From contig JAIBCL010000025.1 of the NCBI GenBank assembly GCA_019694165.1, positions 23,008-87,007 of the forward strand: 64,000 bases of DNA, given 5' to 3'. Numbering within the stretch: the first letter of the stretch is position 1; every line of letters starts with the position of its first letter. Positions 52,336 through 61,537 of the stretch are shown one piece after another. Origin of the DNA: Verrucomicrobiaceae bacterium. Lineage in GTDB: Bacteria > Verrucomicrobiota > Verrucomicrobiia > Verrucomicrobiales > Verrucomicrobiaceae. The notes below the pieces were generated by a model. That model was not told the DNA's origin, made no database searches, and worked only from the letters and a program-made list of their open reading frames with translations. The position numbers and the translations under genes are program-made.

Positions 52336-53325
52336 TCACTTTTCCAGCGGCTCGACGCTGATGTTCATCACGATGGGCCGGTGATCGCTGGCCTTGTAGA
52401 ATTCCCGCCTCGAATACACGAACGATCGCTTGAAGTCGATGTGGTTCCGCACGGGATCGCTCACGAAGAAGTAGTCGATGCGCGCATATGAATCAGCGGC
52501 ATCCCAGAAATGCGTCCACACCTCGCCGGCCCGGTCCCACACCTTCACCTCGGTCATGGCAGCACCGCCTTCCGCGCTCCCGAGAATCTCGTCGATGGCG
52601 GCCTCGTTTCGGTGCTCATTGAAGTCACCGTAGAGCACCACACCCGTCCCCGGCGCCGCCGCAATCACCTGGTCAAGATGCTTGCGCAGCAGGTGCGCCT
52701 CATTGCGGCGCATGAGGGCCTGATCCGCCTCGGGTACCGGCCGCATTGACTTGAGATGCACTCCCATGCACCGCAGGCTCCAGTTTTCGGTGATCTTCAC
52801 CGTCGCGTCGAGGATGCCGCGCTGGAACTGCATGGTCAGCTCGCCGATCTGATACTTCAAATCCGTCTGGTGATTCGTCGCAGTGATCGGAAAACGCGTG
52901 AGCAAGCCCAGCCGCCGCGTCGTATCGCCACCGTGCGCGACGGTCCAGTTCGGCAGTTTCAGGCCTCTGTCAGCCAAACGCTTTTGCAAGTCCTTGAGAT
53001 CGGAATCGCCACCGATTTCGCACACGCCGAGCACATCTGGATGGATGGCGGTGATGATGGCGACCACTGCGGCCTTCTCGTCCTCCGGTTTGGAGGCACC
53101 GGAAACGGTTTTCTCCCCGTCGAACCGGTCCATCGCCAGCCAGTTCTTCAGGTTGTAGGAGCAGAAGGTGAAGGTGCCTGCCGGTGCGGCGCTCTGCTCC
53201 TGCGCGCCGGCACGGATGCAAACAAAAAGCAGCACTGCGATACGCAGTGCTGCCTGAATCCGGAGTGAAGACTCACACCGCAACCACGAACGGCCTGGAT
53301 TCGGGTCGTCCATGGTGAGGATCAT
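52336..53325 (-). CDS. Secreted endonuclease/exonuclease/phosphatase-family protein
   Basis: 329 residues; ATG at 53325 overlaps the tatA stop by 4 bases, and an ATG at 53313 is an alternative. A basic start and a helix ([14 protein letters not shown]) form a long signal. EEP motifs: [22 protein letters not shown] with the metal Glu, [29 protein letters not shown] and [10 protein letters not shown]. It may be a nuclease, phosphatase or phospholipase; the fold does not distinguish. Confidence 0.9.
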   Translation of the reverse strand: MILTMDDPNPGRSWLRCESSLRIQAALRIAVLLFVCIRAGAQEQSAAPAGTFTFCSYNLKNWLAMDRFDGEKTVSGASKPEDEKAAVVAIITAIHPDVLGVCEIGGDSDLKDLQKRLADRGLKLPNWTVAHGGDTTRRLGLLTRFPITATNHQTDLKYQIGELTMQFQRGILDATVKITENWSLRCMGVHLKSMRPVPEADQALMRRNEAHLLRKHLDQVIAAAPGTGVVLYGDFNEHRNEAAIDEILGSAEGGAAMTEVKVWDRAGEVWTHFWDAADSYARIDYFFVSDPVRNHIDFKRSFVYSRREFYKASDHRPIVMNISVEPLEK

Positions 53326-53576
53326 GCGTCGTGGGAAACCGGCTGGCGCTTTTCCTCCGGCGCTTTGATCGCGGGCTTCTCCGTTTCTTCGATGCTGCGA
53401 TGAAGCTCAGACTCAAATTCATCCTTGGCACGCTTGAATTCCCCCATGCTGCGCCCGAGGCTTCGGGCGAAGGTGGGCAGCTTTTTCGCGCCGAAGAGCA
53501 CGAGCACGAGCACGGCTATGATGATCATCTCGGGCGTGCCGAGAGGTCCGAGTGCGAGAATGACAGGGGTGTTCAT
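53322..53576 (-). CDS. tatA: Twin-arginine translocase subunit TatA/E
   Basis: 84 residues from the ATG at 53576. One membrane helix ([16 protein letters not shown]) is followed by the hinge KKLP, an amphipathic helix ([20 protein letters not shown]) and an acidic tail, the standard TatA plan. It forms the pore for folded proteins. No tatB or tatC is nearby; the DUF1501 protein in this window is one possible client. Confidence 0.93.
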   Translation of the reverse strand: MNTPVILALGPLGTPEMIIIAVLVLVLFGAKKLPTFARSLGRSMGEFKRAKDEFESELHRSIEETEKPAIKAPEEKRQPVSHDA

Positions 53577-53621
53577 GGGTTGATGGATACGCCGGTTAAC
53601 GCACCCGTGCAATGTGGACTT

Positions 53622-54497
53622 TCATCCCCCCTGCCGTCGTGCCACGCGCTCCGCTTCTTCGAGCAATATCTCGCCCAACGGCGACAACCGACCCAGCCAC
53701 ATCGCGCCAAACTCCACTTCGGGAAAACCCCGCAGCGGAATCTGCCGCACATGATCGCCAAAGATTGCCTTGGGCGTTGCCACGCTCAGACCGACGCCGA
53801 ATCCCTCCGCCACGAAGCGGCTCACAATATCCAGGCTCGACACCTCCAGGCTCGCAAACCAGTCCACCTTCTGCTTGCGCAGGCCCTCTTGAAAAAGCCG
53901 GCACAATGGATCAGCGCCCGTGATCGTGATGAGGGGCACGTCGATGCGCTCCTTGCGGATGATTTCGTCGGCCCGGGTGAAGCGGCTGTTCTTCGCCACC
54001 AGCAGCACCAGCGGCAGCCGGATGAGCAGGCGGGAGCGCAAATCCTCCGAGCGCTTCGTATTCAGCGAGGCAAATCCGATGTCAATGTGCTGCTCCAGCA
54101 GCATCGACTCGATCTCGTCGATGCGACCGGTCGTCAGCGTGAACTGAAAGCCCGGCACCCGCTTCCTCATACGCACCAGCACGGCCGGCAGGTAGTCGCG
54201 CTGCACGATCTCAGGCATGGCGATGCGCACCCGCTTCTCCGCCGCGCCGCGCAGACGGTCGCCCACCTCCGCCAGTCCATCGAAGAACGGCTCTATGTAC
54301 TTGAAGAGCACGTTCCCCTCGCGCGTGAGTTTGAAGGGCCGCCGGTGAAAAAGCGTCACGCCCAGCGTGTCCTCGAGCTGCAATATCTGCGCGCTGATGG
54401 CCGGTTGCTGGATTCCATACGGCATGTGCCTCGCCGCGGCACTCACGCCGCGATGACGCGCCACATGGTAAAAGAGTTCGAGATGATGGACATTCAT
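53622..54497 (-). CDS. LysR-family transcriptional regulator
   Basis: 291 residues. The winged helix at the start reads LELFYHVARHRGVSAAARHMPYGIQQPAISAQILQLEDTLGVTLFHRRPFKLT. The effector domain shows RVRIAMPEIVQRDYLPAVLVRM, HIDIGFASL and VSRFVAEGFGVGLSVA, as in CysB/CbbR types. The target operon is not identifiable; it runs with tatA and the EEP gene on the same strand, and the unknown secreted gene lies 16 bases upstream. Confidence 0.92.
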   Translation of the reverse strand: MNVHHLELFYHVARHRGVSAAARHMPYGIQQPAISAQILQLEDTLGVTLFHRRPFKLTREGNVLFKYIEPFFDGLAEVGDRLRGAAEKRVRIAMPEIVQRDYLPAVLVRMRKRVPGFQFTLTTGRIDEIESMLLEQHIDIGFASLNTKRSEDLRSRLLIRLPLVLLVAKNSRFTRADEIIRKERIDVPLITITGADPLCRLFQEGLRKQKVDWFASLEVSSLDIVSRFVAEGFGVGLSVATPKAIFGDHVRQIPLRGFPEVEFGAMWLGRLSPLGEILLEEAERVARRQGG

Positions 54498-54513
54498 GCC
54501 GGCGGGACTCCCT

Positions 54514-55080
54514 TCACGGTTTCTTCACCCGCGTGTGCGTGATCTTGCCAGACAGGGTGATCTCACCCCCCTGCCCCTTGAGCATCACCTCGCTCTCCAG
54601 CTTGTCATGTTCCTTGTCGGCGAATGCATCCTTGATTGTGATGCCCGAGTAACCATCGCCGATCAGCCGAAGTTCCATCGTCAGGTCCGCCTCCGACACG
54701 GACACTTCGAAGCGCTTCGTCTCATCGCCATTCGATGCGGCGCTGTGCGTGGCCGTGTAAAGGCCCGTAGCGGCATCATGCGTGAAGGTCCACACATAAT
54801 TCTTCTTGTCCGCGTCGATCAAACGCCGCCCCTCCATCACAAACTCTCCTTCGGCCGTCGCCCGGCCCGTCCACTCTTCCTCGATCTTAACCTCCCTGCC
54901 ATTGGCACCTTGCAGCCTGCCCTCGGACTTCCACTCCCCCGCCAGCAGTTTGAAGAACGGATGGCCCGCAAAACCCGCCTTCTCATCCGCCACCACTATC
55001 CCCTCGGTCAGAAAAACCAAAGCGAGCACCCCCCATGCGAATACAAAGCGGCGGTGCTGGCAGCAAAACATGGCCTTCAT
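54514..55080 (-). CDS. Secreted protein of unknown function (lipocalin-like/DUF1579-like)
   Basis: 188 residues from the ATG at 55080 with signal peptide (FAWGVLALVFLTEGIVVA). The mature part is a beta-barrel-like series: FFKLLAGEWKSEGRL, EEWTGRATAEGEFVMEGRRLI, NYVWTFTHDAATGLYTATH, FEVSVSEADLTMELRLIG, and ITLSGKITHTRVKKP. The LAGEW...EG pattern is what DUF1579-like proteins show. Function unknown. Confidence 0.72.
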   Translation of the reverse strand: MKAMFCCQHRRFVFAWGVLALVFLTEGIVVADEKAGFAGHPFFKLLAGEWKSEGRLQGANGREVKIEEEWTGRATAEGEFVMEGRRLIDADKKNYVWTFTHDAATGLYTATHSAASNGDETKRFEVSVSEADLTMELRLIGDGYSGITIKDAFADKEHDKLESEVMLKGQGGEITLSGKITHTRVKKP

Positions 55081-55354
55081 GAAGACGCAGGCTATCAAAC
55101 CACCGCTCCGGCTGGAAGCACCATTTTGGAAATATCGCGATTCCGCCAATCACAGCCCGGCATCTCGTCCAGCACACCACGGATGCGCACAAACACTCGC
55201 GCCCCTGCTCTCCGCCAAGCCGGAGAGGCTCCGGGACAGCTTGTTCCATCAATTTCGTGATTGCCGCGCGAGGGCCGGTTCTGATAGCATCAGGACAAAC
55301 AGAACTCGTTCATCGGACGGACGGTTCATCACCGAATCTCAGCCTGTTCAAACC

Positions 55355-55930
55355 ATGAAAGCGTGCCGGAAAAACGGATTCACCCTGATCGAAATCTTGA
55401 TCGTCGTCTCCATCCTTGCGGTGTTGATGGCGGTGGCGCTGCCAGCACTGACCTCCGCCGTCAAGAAGGCGCACATCACCGAAACAAAAGCCAGCCTCGC
55501 GTGGCTGCGCACAGCCATCAGCGCCTACGAAAGCGAGTACGGATGCATGCCGGTGAACCGTACCACGAGCACGGATGCCGTCATCGAGACCGATGGCGGG
55601 GATCCTCTGATCTACGTGCTGCTCGGCCAGACCAAGGACGGACTGAATCCAAAACGGATCAATTACTTCGAGGCACGCGTGGCGATCAGCAGGCGCAACG
55701 GTGTGAGTCTCGACGATTCGACCGCGGCGCTCCATGATGCGTGGGGTCGCCCATTCCACGTCCTGCTCGATCTGGACGGCGACCATCTAATCGCCAATCC
55801 GGACAAGGAAAGCCTCGACGGCTCGATCGCGAGCGGAGCTTCGGCGATGGTTCCCTCAGGCATTCTCATCTACAGCGACGGCCCCGACGGGAAACCCCAC
55901 ACGCGGGACGATGTGGTGAGCTGGAGGTAA
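55355..55930 (+). CDS. Orphan type IV prepilin/GspG-like pseudopilin
   Basis: 191 residues from the ATG at 55355; the frame is open for 180 codons upstream but those overlap other genes. A short leader (MKACRKN) precedes GFTLIEILIVVSILAVLMAVALPAL, a textbook class III prepilin box. The globular domain has a GspG-like DAWGRPFHVLLDLDGD and an ending SDGPDGKPHTRDDVVSW. It is far from the T2SS operon and its leader is of normal short length, unlike those. Confidence 0.9.
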   Translation: MKACRKNGFTLIEILIVVSILAVLMAVALPALTSAVKKAHITETKASLAWLRTAISAYESEYGCMPVNRTTSTDAVIETDGGDPLIYVLLGQTKDGLNPKRINYFEARVAISRRNGVSLDDSTAALHDAWGRPFHVLLDLDGDHLIANPDKESLDGSIASGASAMVPSGILIYSDGPDGKPHTRDDVVSWR

Positions 55931-55955
55931 ACACGAGCACGCGGGGCCGCACAGC

Positions 55956-56810
55956 ATGATCATCGACGTCCACTCGCACTTCTGGCGCTTCCCTGACGAC
56001 TTCACCGAGGATTTCATGCGTCAGGCGCGCCGCGCCCGCGCAGGGAAGGAAGTCGATCTCACCGTCACCTTCGATGCCTACCGCCGCCATGTGCCGGTTG
56101 AAGACGAGGTGAAGACAGTGGTATTCGGCGGCAAGGCCCGCCTGAGCGGACTGTGGATCGATGACAGGACCATCGCGGACTACGTGGCGCTGCATCCGCG
56201 CGAGTTGATCGGATTTCTATCGGTGGATCCCACCCAGACTGGCTGGGAGAAGGAACTGCGCAACGGCCACGAAGAACTCGGCCTGCGGGGAATCAAACTG
56301 CTGCCGATGTATGCGGGCTTCAGTCCGGATGATGCCCGTCTGGAGCCGCTGTGGCGGTATGCGGAGGAGAAGAGCCTGCCCGTCCTGCTGCACATGGGCA
56401 CGACCTTCATCGCACAGGCACCGCTGGCTTTCACGCTCCCGCGGCTGATCGAGCCGGTGGCTGTGCGGCACCCTGGCGTGAAGATCATCCTCGCGCACCT
56501 CGGGCATCCCTACGAAGGCGAGTGTATTGTTGTAATCCGCAAGCACGAGAACGTCTTCGCCGATGTCAGCGCGCTGCATTACCGGCCATTCCAGCTCTAC
56601 CACAGCCTGATGCTGGCCCAGGAATATGGCGTGTGGCACAAGCTGCTGTTCGGCACCGACTTCCCGTTCACAACCGTGCAGGCCAGCATCGACGGCCTGC
56701 GCGCCCTCAACGACATGCTGGAAGGCACCAAGCTGCCCAGGCTGGACGCCGCGGAAATCGAAAAACTGATCCACCGCGACTCGCTGCGCCTGCTCGGAAT
56801 CGAGCCATGA
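55956..56810 (+). CDS. Amidohydrolase-family (TIM-barrel) enzyme
   Basis: 284 residues. Metal motif MIIDVHSHFWRF (HxH), barrel segments GIKLLPMYAGFSPDD, VLLHMGTTFI, KIILAHLGHPYEGE, and FGTDFPF with the catalytic Asp. The layout is that of Amidohydro_2 members such as decarboxylases and lactonases. It starts 25 bases after the prepilin stop. The reaction is not clear. Confidence 0.87.
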   Translation: MIIDVHSHFWRFPDDFTEDFMRQARRARAGKEVDLTVTFDAYRRHVPVEDEVKTVVFGGKARLSGLWIDDRTIADYVALHPRELIGFLSVDPTQTGWEKELRNGHEELGLRGIKLLPMYAGFSPDDARLEPLWRYAEEKSLPVLLHMGTTFIAQAPLAFTLPRLIEPVAVRHPGVKIILAHLGHPYEGECIVVIRKHENVFADVSALHYRPFQLYHSLMLAQEYGVWHKLLFGTDFPFTTVQASIDGLRALNDMLEGTKLPRLDAAEIEKLIHRDSLRLLGIEP

Positions 56811-56849
56811 GCGGCAACGCCGCAGCGGAAAGGGACGGGCCGCCGCTTT

Positions 56850-58382
56850 TCACTTCTTCCCATCGGGAGCAGCAGCAGGCGGGGCGGCGGGCGCAGGCGG
56901 CGGCGCGGGCGCAGGTGCTGCGTCGGGTTTGGCAGGATTCGAGTTGGCGGGTGCCGCAGGTTTGATTTCCGCCTTCGGCATCGGAGGCACGGCTATCGGC
57001 GGTGTGGTGACCGTCACGGGCTGGCGGGCCGGAGCTGCGGGATTGTCCTTTGGAGCGTCAGGCTTCGCCGGCGGCGGCACTGAGACGGGCGGCGTGGTCA
57101 CGGTGATGGGCTTCGCGGGTGCGGGCGGCGGAGTGGATGAAGTCTTCGGCGGCATGGGCGCAGCGGGCGGCGTGGCACCGGCGGACGCGGGCACTGCACC
57201 AGCGGCGGGTGCGGCTGGCTTGTCCGCAGGCTTCTCCTTCAGAATCTCGGAGCGTTTCTTGAGCAGCGCGCCGGGCGTGCTGCTCGTGACCTCGAAGATC
57301 CAGCCTTCCGCCTTCTTTTCCTTCGCGAGCTTCTCCTCCTTCTCCTTCTTGTCGGCGGCGAATTTCTCGTCCGCCTTTTTCTTGTCCTCTTCTTTTTCGT
57401 CCTTCACGGGCGGGCGTTCCTTGGCGATGTCGGCGCTGACTTTTACCGTCAGGTAGTACTTTTCGTCGCTCGCATCCTTGCCCTTCTTGAGCGCCTGCAC
57501 CTCGTAGGTGAAGCCGTCCATGGTGGTGAGCTTCGCCTTGACGGCGTCCTTCATGAAATCGGCGGTCGCCTTGTCCTTTGTCACCACGTCGGTGAAGGTC
57601 GGATTGGACAGCAGGCCGCTGAGGCCGGCCTTGCCGTCGTCGAATTCGTCGCCTGGCTTCGCATCGGAGAGCGCGTAGGCGGTCTGCTCATCCTTGCGCG
57701 AGGCCTTCCAGGAATCTGCGGCGACGGGAGCAGTGATCTCCACGTCCTTGAGTTTCTTCACGTCGATGAACGCCTTGTCGATCCACTCGACGGGCTTTGG
57801 CTGGAGGTCGTAGAACGAGTTGCTGACAATCCAGACGGTGTCCTTCTCCGAGTCCTCGGGGATGCGCACAAGGCGCTCGTCGGACATGTTGCCGAAAGGC
57901 GAGCTGCTCTTGCCGCCCTGGCTGTCCACATTGCCGCCGAGGATGAGGGACTTGATCGCGTTACCTTTGGCGTCCTGGAAATCGACGAGAAGCCCCTGCC
58001 CTTTCTTGTCGCCCTCACCCGGAGGATTGAGGCGCACGTTTTCTTCCCCCCAAGCACCTTTGCCGAGCTGCTGGCCGCGGCCGATCTTCTGATCGCGCAG
58101 TTCCATGAGCACGCGGCTGATTTTGTCGTAGCTCGCCGGATAGTCGCTACGGTCGTTCACCACCCACTTGTCACCGGCGAAGGACAGGTTCACCTCGCTT
58201 TCCTTGTCCTTGATGCGGATCTTCTTGATGGCGTTCACGTCGAGGCCAGGCAGCAGCAGCTCGCGCTTCGCCGCGCCTACGGTCCTGCCACGGCTCATGC
58301 GCTTGTCGCGGCTGTTCTGGGAAACGATCACAATGCCGATGAGAGCGGCCAGCACGGCCAGCAAGGTCACGATTCTTTTCAT
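56850..58382 (-). CDS. DUF4340 protein, last gene of the Gld-like operon
   Basis: 510 residues with one N-terminal helix (IVTLLAVLAALIGIVIVSQ). The DUF4340 part has LLLPGLDVNAIKKIRIKD, WVVNDRSDYPASYDKISRVLMELRDQKIG, and LILGGNVDSQGG. A Lys/Glu-rich stretch near residues 330-355 follows. The last 130 residues are Pro/Ala-rich with repeated VTTPP and PAPAP units. In Gld-like loci DUF4340 proteins act with the GldG-like subunit at the membrane. The similar Pro/Ala tract in the neighbouring GldG-like gene is notable. Confidence 0.85.
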   Translation of the reverse strand: MKRIVTLLAVLAALIGIVIVSQNSRDKRMSRGRTVGAAKRELLLPGLDVNAIKKIRIKDKESEVNLSFAGDKWVVNDRSDYPASYDKISRVLMELRDQKIGRGQQLGKGAWGEENVRLNPPGEGDKKGQGLLVDFQDAKGNAIKSLILGGNVDSQGGKSSSPFGNMSDERLVRIPEDSEKDTVWIVSNSFYDLQPKPVEWIDKAFIDVKKLKDVEITAPVAADSWKASRKDEQTAYALSDAKPGDEFDDGKAGLSGLLSNPTFTDVVTKDKATADFMKDAVKAKLTTMDGFTYEVQALKKGKDASDEKYYLTVKVSADIAKERPPVKDEKEEDKKKADEKFAADKKEKEEKLAKEKKAEGWIFEVTSSTPGALLKKRSEILKEKPADKPAAPAAGAVPASAGATPPAAPMPPKTSSTPPPAPAKPITVTTPPVSVPPPAKPDAPKDNPAAPARQPVTVTTPPIAVPPMPKAEIKPAAPANSNPAKPDAAPAPAPPPAPAAPPAAAPDGKK

Positions 58383-58416
58383 GGTCGATGAATGATTGGC
58401 TGAAATGGTTTCTCGA

Positions 58417-60675
58417 TCAACGCGCGGCCGTGGCGATGCGGCGGCGCAGCGCGAGGACGAGACCGATGATGATGACTACGACGGGCATGCCCGCGACATT
58501 CGCCCACATGAGCCGGTTCTCGACCTTGTCGATCTCCTTGTTTTGCTCCTTCTTCACCTCGCGGATCTCCTTGTTGATCTGCGCCTGTGTGGCCTGCATG
58601 GCTTCGAGATCCTTCACCTGCGTCGGGTCGAGGATGAGCATCTGCGAGCCCTTGTCCTTTTTGAGGCGCAGTGTGCTGATCTTCTGCGCGGTCTCCTGAA
58701 GCTTCTGATTCAGCGACTCAAGCCGCGGACGGAACTGCTTCTCCACCGAGTCACGCATTTCGTCGAGCTTCTTGAAGGGGCGCTGTGTCGAGGCACGGCT
58801 GCGCACGCTGAGCAGATCACCACCGCCCGCGAGCAACTCCACGGCATTGAGGAACATGGGCAGGTTGGAATTGATCGGGATGATGCCGCCGGTCATGCGG
58901 TCCTGCTGAACGCTGAAGGCGTCGAACATCATGTCCGCATCAGCGAAAAGGATCACGGTGCCTTCTTTCTCGCCAGCCTTGAGCGAGCCGTCATTCTTTG
59001 GTGCCTCGGCGCTCTTCGCATCGGCTGCTTTGGAGGTCACCGCCCCGGCTGCGGGATTCGGCGGCCCCGCATCCACCTTGGCGGGCACCACCGTGGTGGG
59101 CTCACCAGGCGCGGGAACGGCAATCACCGGAGGCGGTGCCTTCGCGGCCGGTGGCGGTGCGGCCACGCCAGCGGGCGGCGCGGCTGGTTTCGGTGCCGTG
59201 GGCGGCGTCGCGGGAGCGGGGGTTGCTACAGCAGGAGAAGGTGCGGCTGGCTTCGGCACGGCAGCCGGCGGCGGCACCGGTGCAGCCGGAGGCGTGGGAT
59301 TCGCCGCAGGTTGGGAAGCCGGCTTCGGAGCCGACGGATCATCCTGCGCGCCGCCTTTTTCCTTGTTCTCATCTCCCGGCGACTTGGGTTTGCCGTTCGG
59401 GAATGCGGTCTTGAACTTGCCCGTGAGGCGCACGCCGAGCGTCTTCTTCCGGCCGCTGGCATTGAAGGAGGTGAGCTGCTGCGTGCGCAGTTTTTCAGCG
59501 GTGGCGGTATCGATCATCTCCGAATTCTCCGACGACTCGATCACCGGCACGGCGGTGATGCCCTCGGTCTTTTCGACGTTGAGTGCACCGGCGCCCACCA
59601 TGGTGAGCGACTGCAGCTCGGCGGTCACGCGATCCTTCTTGTTGATGGCCGCGCTGGGCAGGCTCAGCGCCGTGGGATTCTTCCGGCCCTGCATCATGCT
59701 GACGTAGGACATGTCGGCCACGATCTGATCATTGGCGAAGCCCACGCCCCAGCTCTTGAAGAGGTTCTTCAGTTCCGAACTCGGGCTGATCATGTTCGGC
59801 TGGCCGCCCATCATCGGATTCTGCTGGTGATTGCTGTACACCTGCGCCACCCAGCACTGGGGATCGACGAATGCGATGACGTGGCCGCCCTTCAAGACGT
59901 ACTGGTCGATGGCATACTCGGCCACATCGGTGATGCCGGCTGGATGGATGACGACGAGCACGCTGATGTCGCTGTCGATCTTGTCGGCGGTCATCGGAAC
60001 ATCACGCACTTCGTAGTCCATGCGCAGGCGCTGGACGATCACCCATGGCTGCTGCTGGCCCTGCTGCTGCTGCATCATGAAGGGCATCTGCGGCGTGCCC
60101 TGCACGGGCATCGGGCTCATCACGCCCACGATGGTCTTCGTGGTCTTGATTACCTTTGCGATGGCGCGGGCGACATTGTATTCGAGGGCCGTCTCCTCGT
60201 TCGGGTTCATGAAGGGGATGACTTCCTTCTTTTCCGCACTCTGGATGGAGAGACCGAGGTAGATGTTGTCACCCTCGGTGTTCACCTGCATGCCCTGGAT
60301 GTCGTCCTCGCGCGCCTTGTCCTCGTCCTCAGTGTTCGGATTCGGATTGAGCTTCTCGAGCACCACACGCCCGTCGGCTGATTTCTCGAACTCGAGGAGC
60401 AAGTCCTGCACGGTACGCGCATACGTCTTCAAGATCGGCGGCATCACGCGGTCTTCGGTGGTGACGTAGTAGCGAATGGTCACCGGCTTGTCTTCCTTGA
60501 TGCTCTTGAGGATGTTTCGCGTGCCGTCGGAAAGCGTGTACAGCTTGTCCTGAGTAAGGTCCATGCGCACGTTCCCCACGCCGATGCCGCCGACGAGGTA
60601 ATTGAGCACCACGAGGATGGCCGCGACAATGAGGAAGGTGATGCCCGTGGTGGCTTGCTTGCTGTTGAGATTCAT
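58417..60675 (-). CDS. GldG-like ABC transporter auxiliary protein
   Basis: 752 residues from the ATG at 60675. An N-terminal helix (ITFLIVAAILVVLNYLVGG) and a C-terminal helix (VAGMPVVVIIIGLVLALRRR) anchor it. Between them is the GldG/ABC_transp_aux domain: DLTQDKLYTLSDGTRNILKSI, KPVTIRYYVT, EYAIDQYVLKGGHVIAFVDP, KSWGVGFANDQIVAD. A Pro/Ala-rich insert of about 130 residues interrupts it before TVILFADADMMFD. A coiled coil precedes the last helix. In gliding bacteria GldG acts with GldF and GldA; motility here is not implied. Confidence 0.87.
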   Translation of the reverse strand: MNLNSKQATTGITFLIVAAILVVLNYLVGGIGVGNVRMDLTQDKLYTLSDGTRNILKSIKEDKPVTIRYYVTTEDRVMPPILKTYARTVQDLLLEFEKSADGRVVLEKLNPNPNTEDEDKAREDDIQGMQVNTEGDNIYLGLSIQSAEKKEVIPFMNPNEETALEYNVARAIAKVIKTTKTIVGVMSPMPVQGTPQMPFMMQQQQGQQQPWVIVQRLRMDYEVRDVPMTADKIDSDISVLVVIHPAGITDVAEYAIDQYVLKGGHVIAFVDPQCWVAQVYSNHQQNPMMGGQPNMISPSSELKNLFKSWGVGFANDQIVADMSYVSMMQGRKNPTALSLPSAAINKKDRVTAELQSLTMVGAGALNVEKTEGITAVPVIESSENSEMIDTATAEKLRTQQLTSFNASGRKKTLGVRLTGKFKTAFPNGKPKSPGDENKEKGGAQDDPSAPKPASQPAANPTPPAAPVPPPAAVPKPAAPSPAVATPAPATPPTAPKPAAPPAGVAAPPPAAKAPPPVIAVPAPGEPTTVVPAKVDAGPPNPAAGAVTSKAADAKSAEAPKNDGSLKAGEKEGTVILFADADMMFDAFSVQQDRMTGGIIPINSNLPMFLNAVELLAGGGDLLSVRSRASTQRPFKKLDEMRDSVEKQFRPRLESLNQKLQETAQKISTLRLKKDKGSQMLILDPTQVKDLEAMQATQAQINKEIREVKKEQNKEIDKVENRLMWANVAGMPVVVIIIGLVLALRRRIATAAR

Positions 60676-60724
60676 GGCTTCAAAAGGTGAGTTTTGAGTT
60701 TCGCTTTCGGATAGCGGTGTTGGA

Positions 60725-61483
60725 TCACGCGCGCTTCGCACGCAGCGCCTGGCCGGTGATCAGCAGGCCCAGGATGATCACGGAGACGAAGTAGAGCACG
60801 TCACGCGGATAGACGACACCCTTGGTCATGTCATAGAAGTGATCCATGAAGCTCAGGTAGGCCACGAAGCGAACCGCGCTCTCCATCGAGGCCGGCAGAG
60901 ACTTCACCAGCGAGTCGATTATGCCGGGATAACCGATCAATGTCAGCAGAATGCAGAAGGCGACCGAGACGATGAAGCACACCACCTGACTGCGCGTGAA
61001 GGCGCTCACCGCCGATGTCACCGCCAGACAGCCGATGGCATACAGGAAGCTCGCCAGGTAGCCGCTCACGATGGGACCCGGATCGGGATCGCCGAGGTAA
61101 AAGACGGTCATGACCACCGGGAACGTCAGCGCCAGCGCGATGCACCACACGAGCGCGGCGGCGAGAAACTTGCCGATGATCGCGTGCCACGGCGCGATCG
61201 GCATGGTCATCAGCAGCTCGATGGTGCCAAGACGATGTTCTTCGGACCACAACCTCATGCCCACCGCCGGCGCGAGCACGATGTAAATCCACGGATGCCA
61301 GAAAAAGAACGCCTGGGTGAGCGACGCATTCCCCTGCTCCAGGAACCTGCCGAACATGAAATTGAACCCCTGCGCGGCCAGCAGGAAGATCACGACGATG
61401 ACGTAAAGCACCGGCGAATTGAAGTAAGAGAGGAACTCACGTTTGAAAACGGACCAGATGTTCTGGATGTCTTGCTTGCTCAT
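60725..61483 (-). CDS. ABC-2-type permease (GldF-like)
   Basis: 252 residues, six hydrophobic helices. FKREFLSYFNSPVLYVIVVIFLL opens it and LRLWSEEHRLGTIELLMTMP-like MRLWSEEHRLGTIELLM follows, a hallmark of this permease class. It works with the ATPase encoded just upstream. Gaps to the neighbouring genes are 54 and 49 bases, so one operon. Confidence 0.9.
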   Translation of the reverse strand: MSKQDIQNIWSVFKREFLSYFNSPVLYVIVVIFLLAAQGFNFMFGRFLEQGNASLTQAFFFWHPWIYIVLAPAVGMRLWSEEHRLGTIELLMTMPIAPWHAIIGKFLAAALVWCIALALTFPVVMTVFYLGDPDPGPIVSGYLASFLYAIGCLAVTSAVSAFTRSQVVCFIVSVAFCILLTLIGYPGIIDSLVKSLPASMESAVRFVAYLSFMDHFYDMTKGVVYPRDVLYFVSVIILGLLITGQALRAKRA

Positions 61484-61537
61484 GGTGTGAATGAAATGGA
61501 AGAAAGTTCGGGATTCCGGCGCGCGGGACCGCTTCGA

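Noticed and set aside
58396..60381. A 661-codon plus-strand frame opposite the GldG-like gene
   Set aside because: It is antisense to a strongly supported gene and is built from H, R, L and G without any motif.
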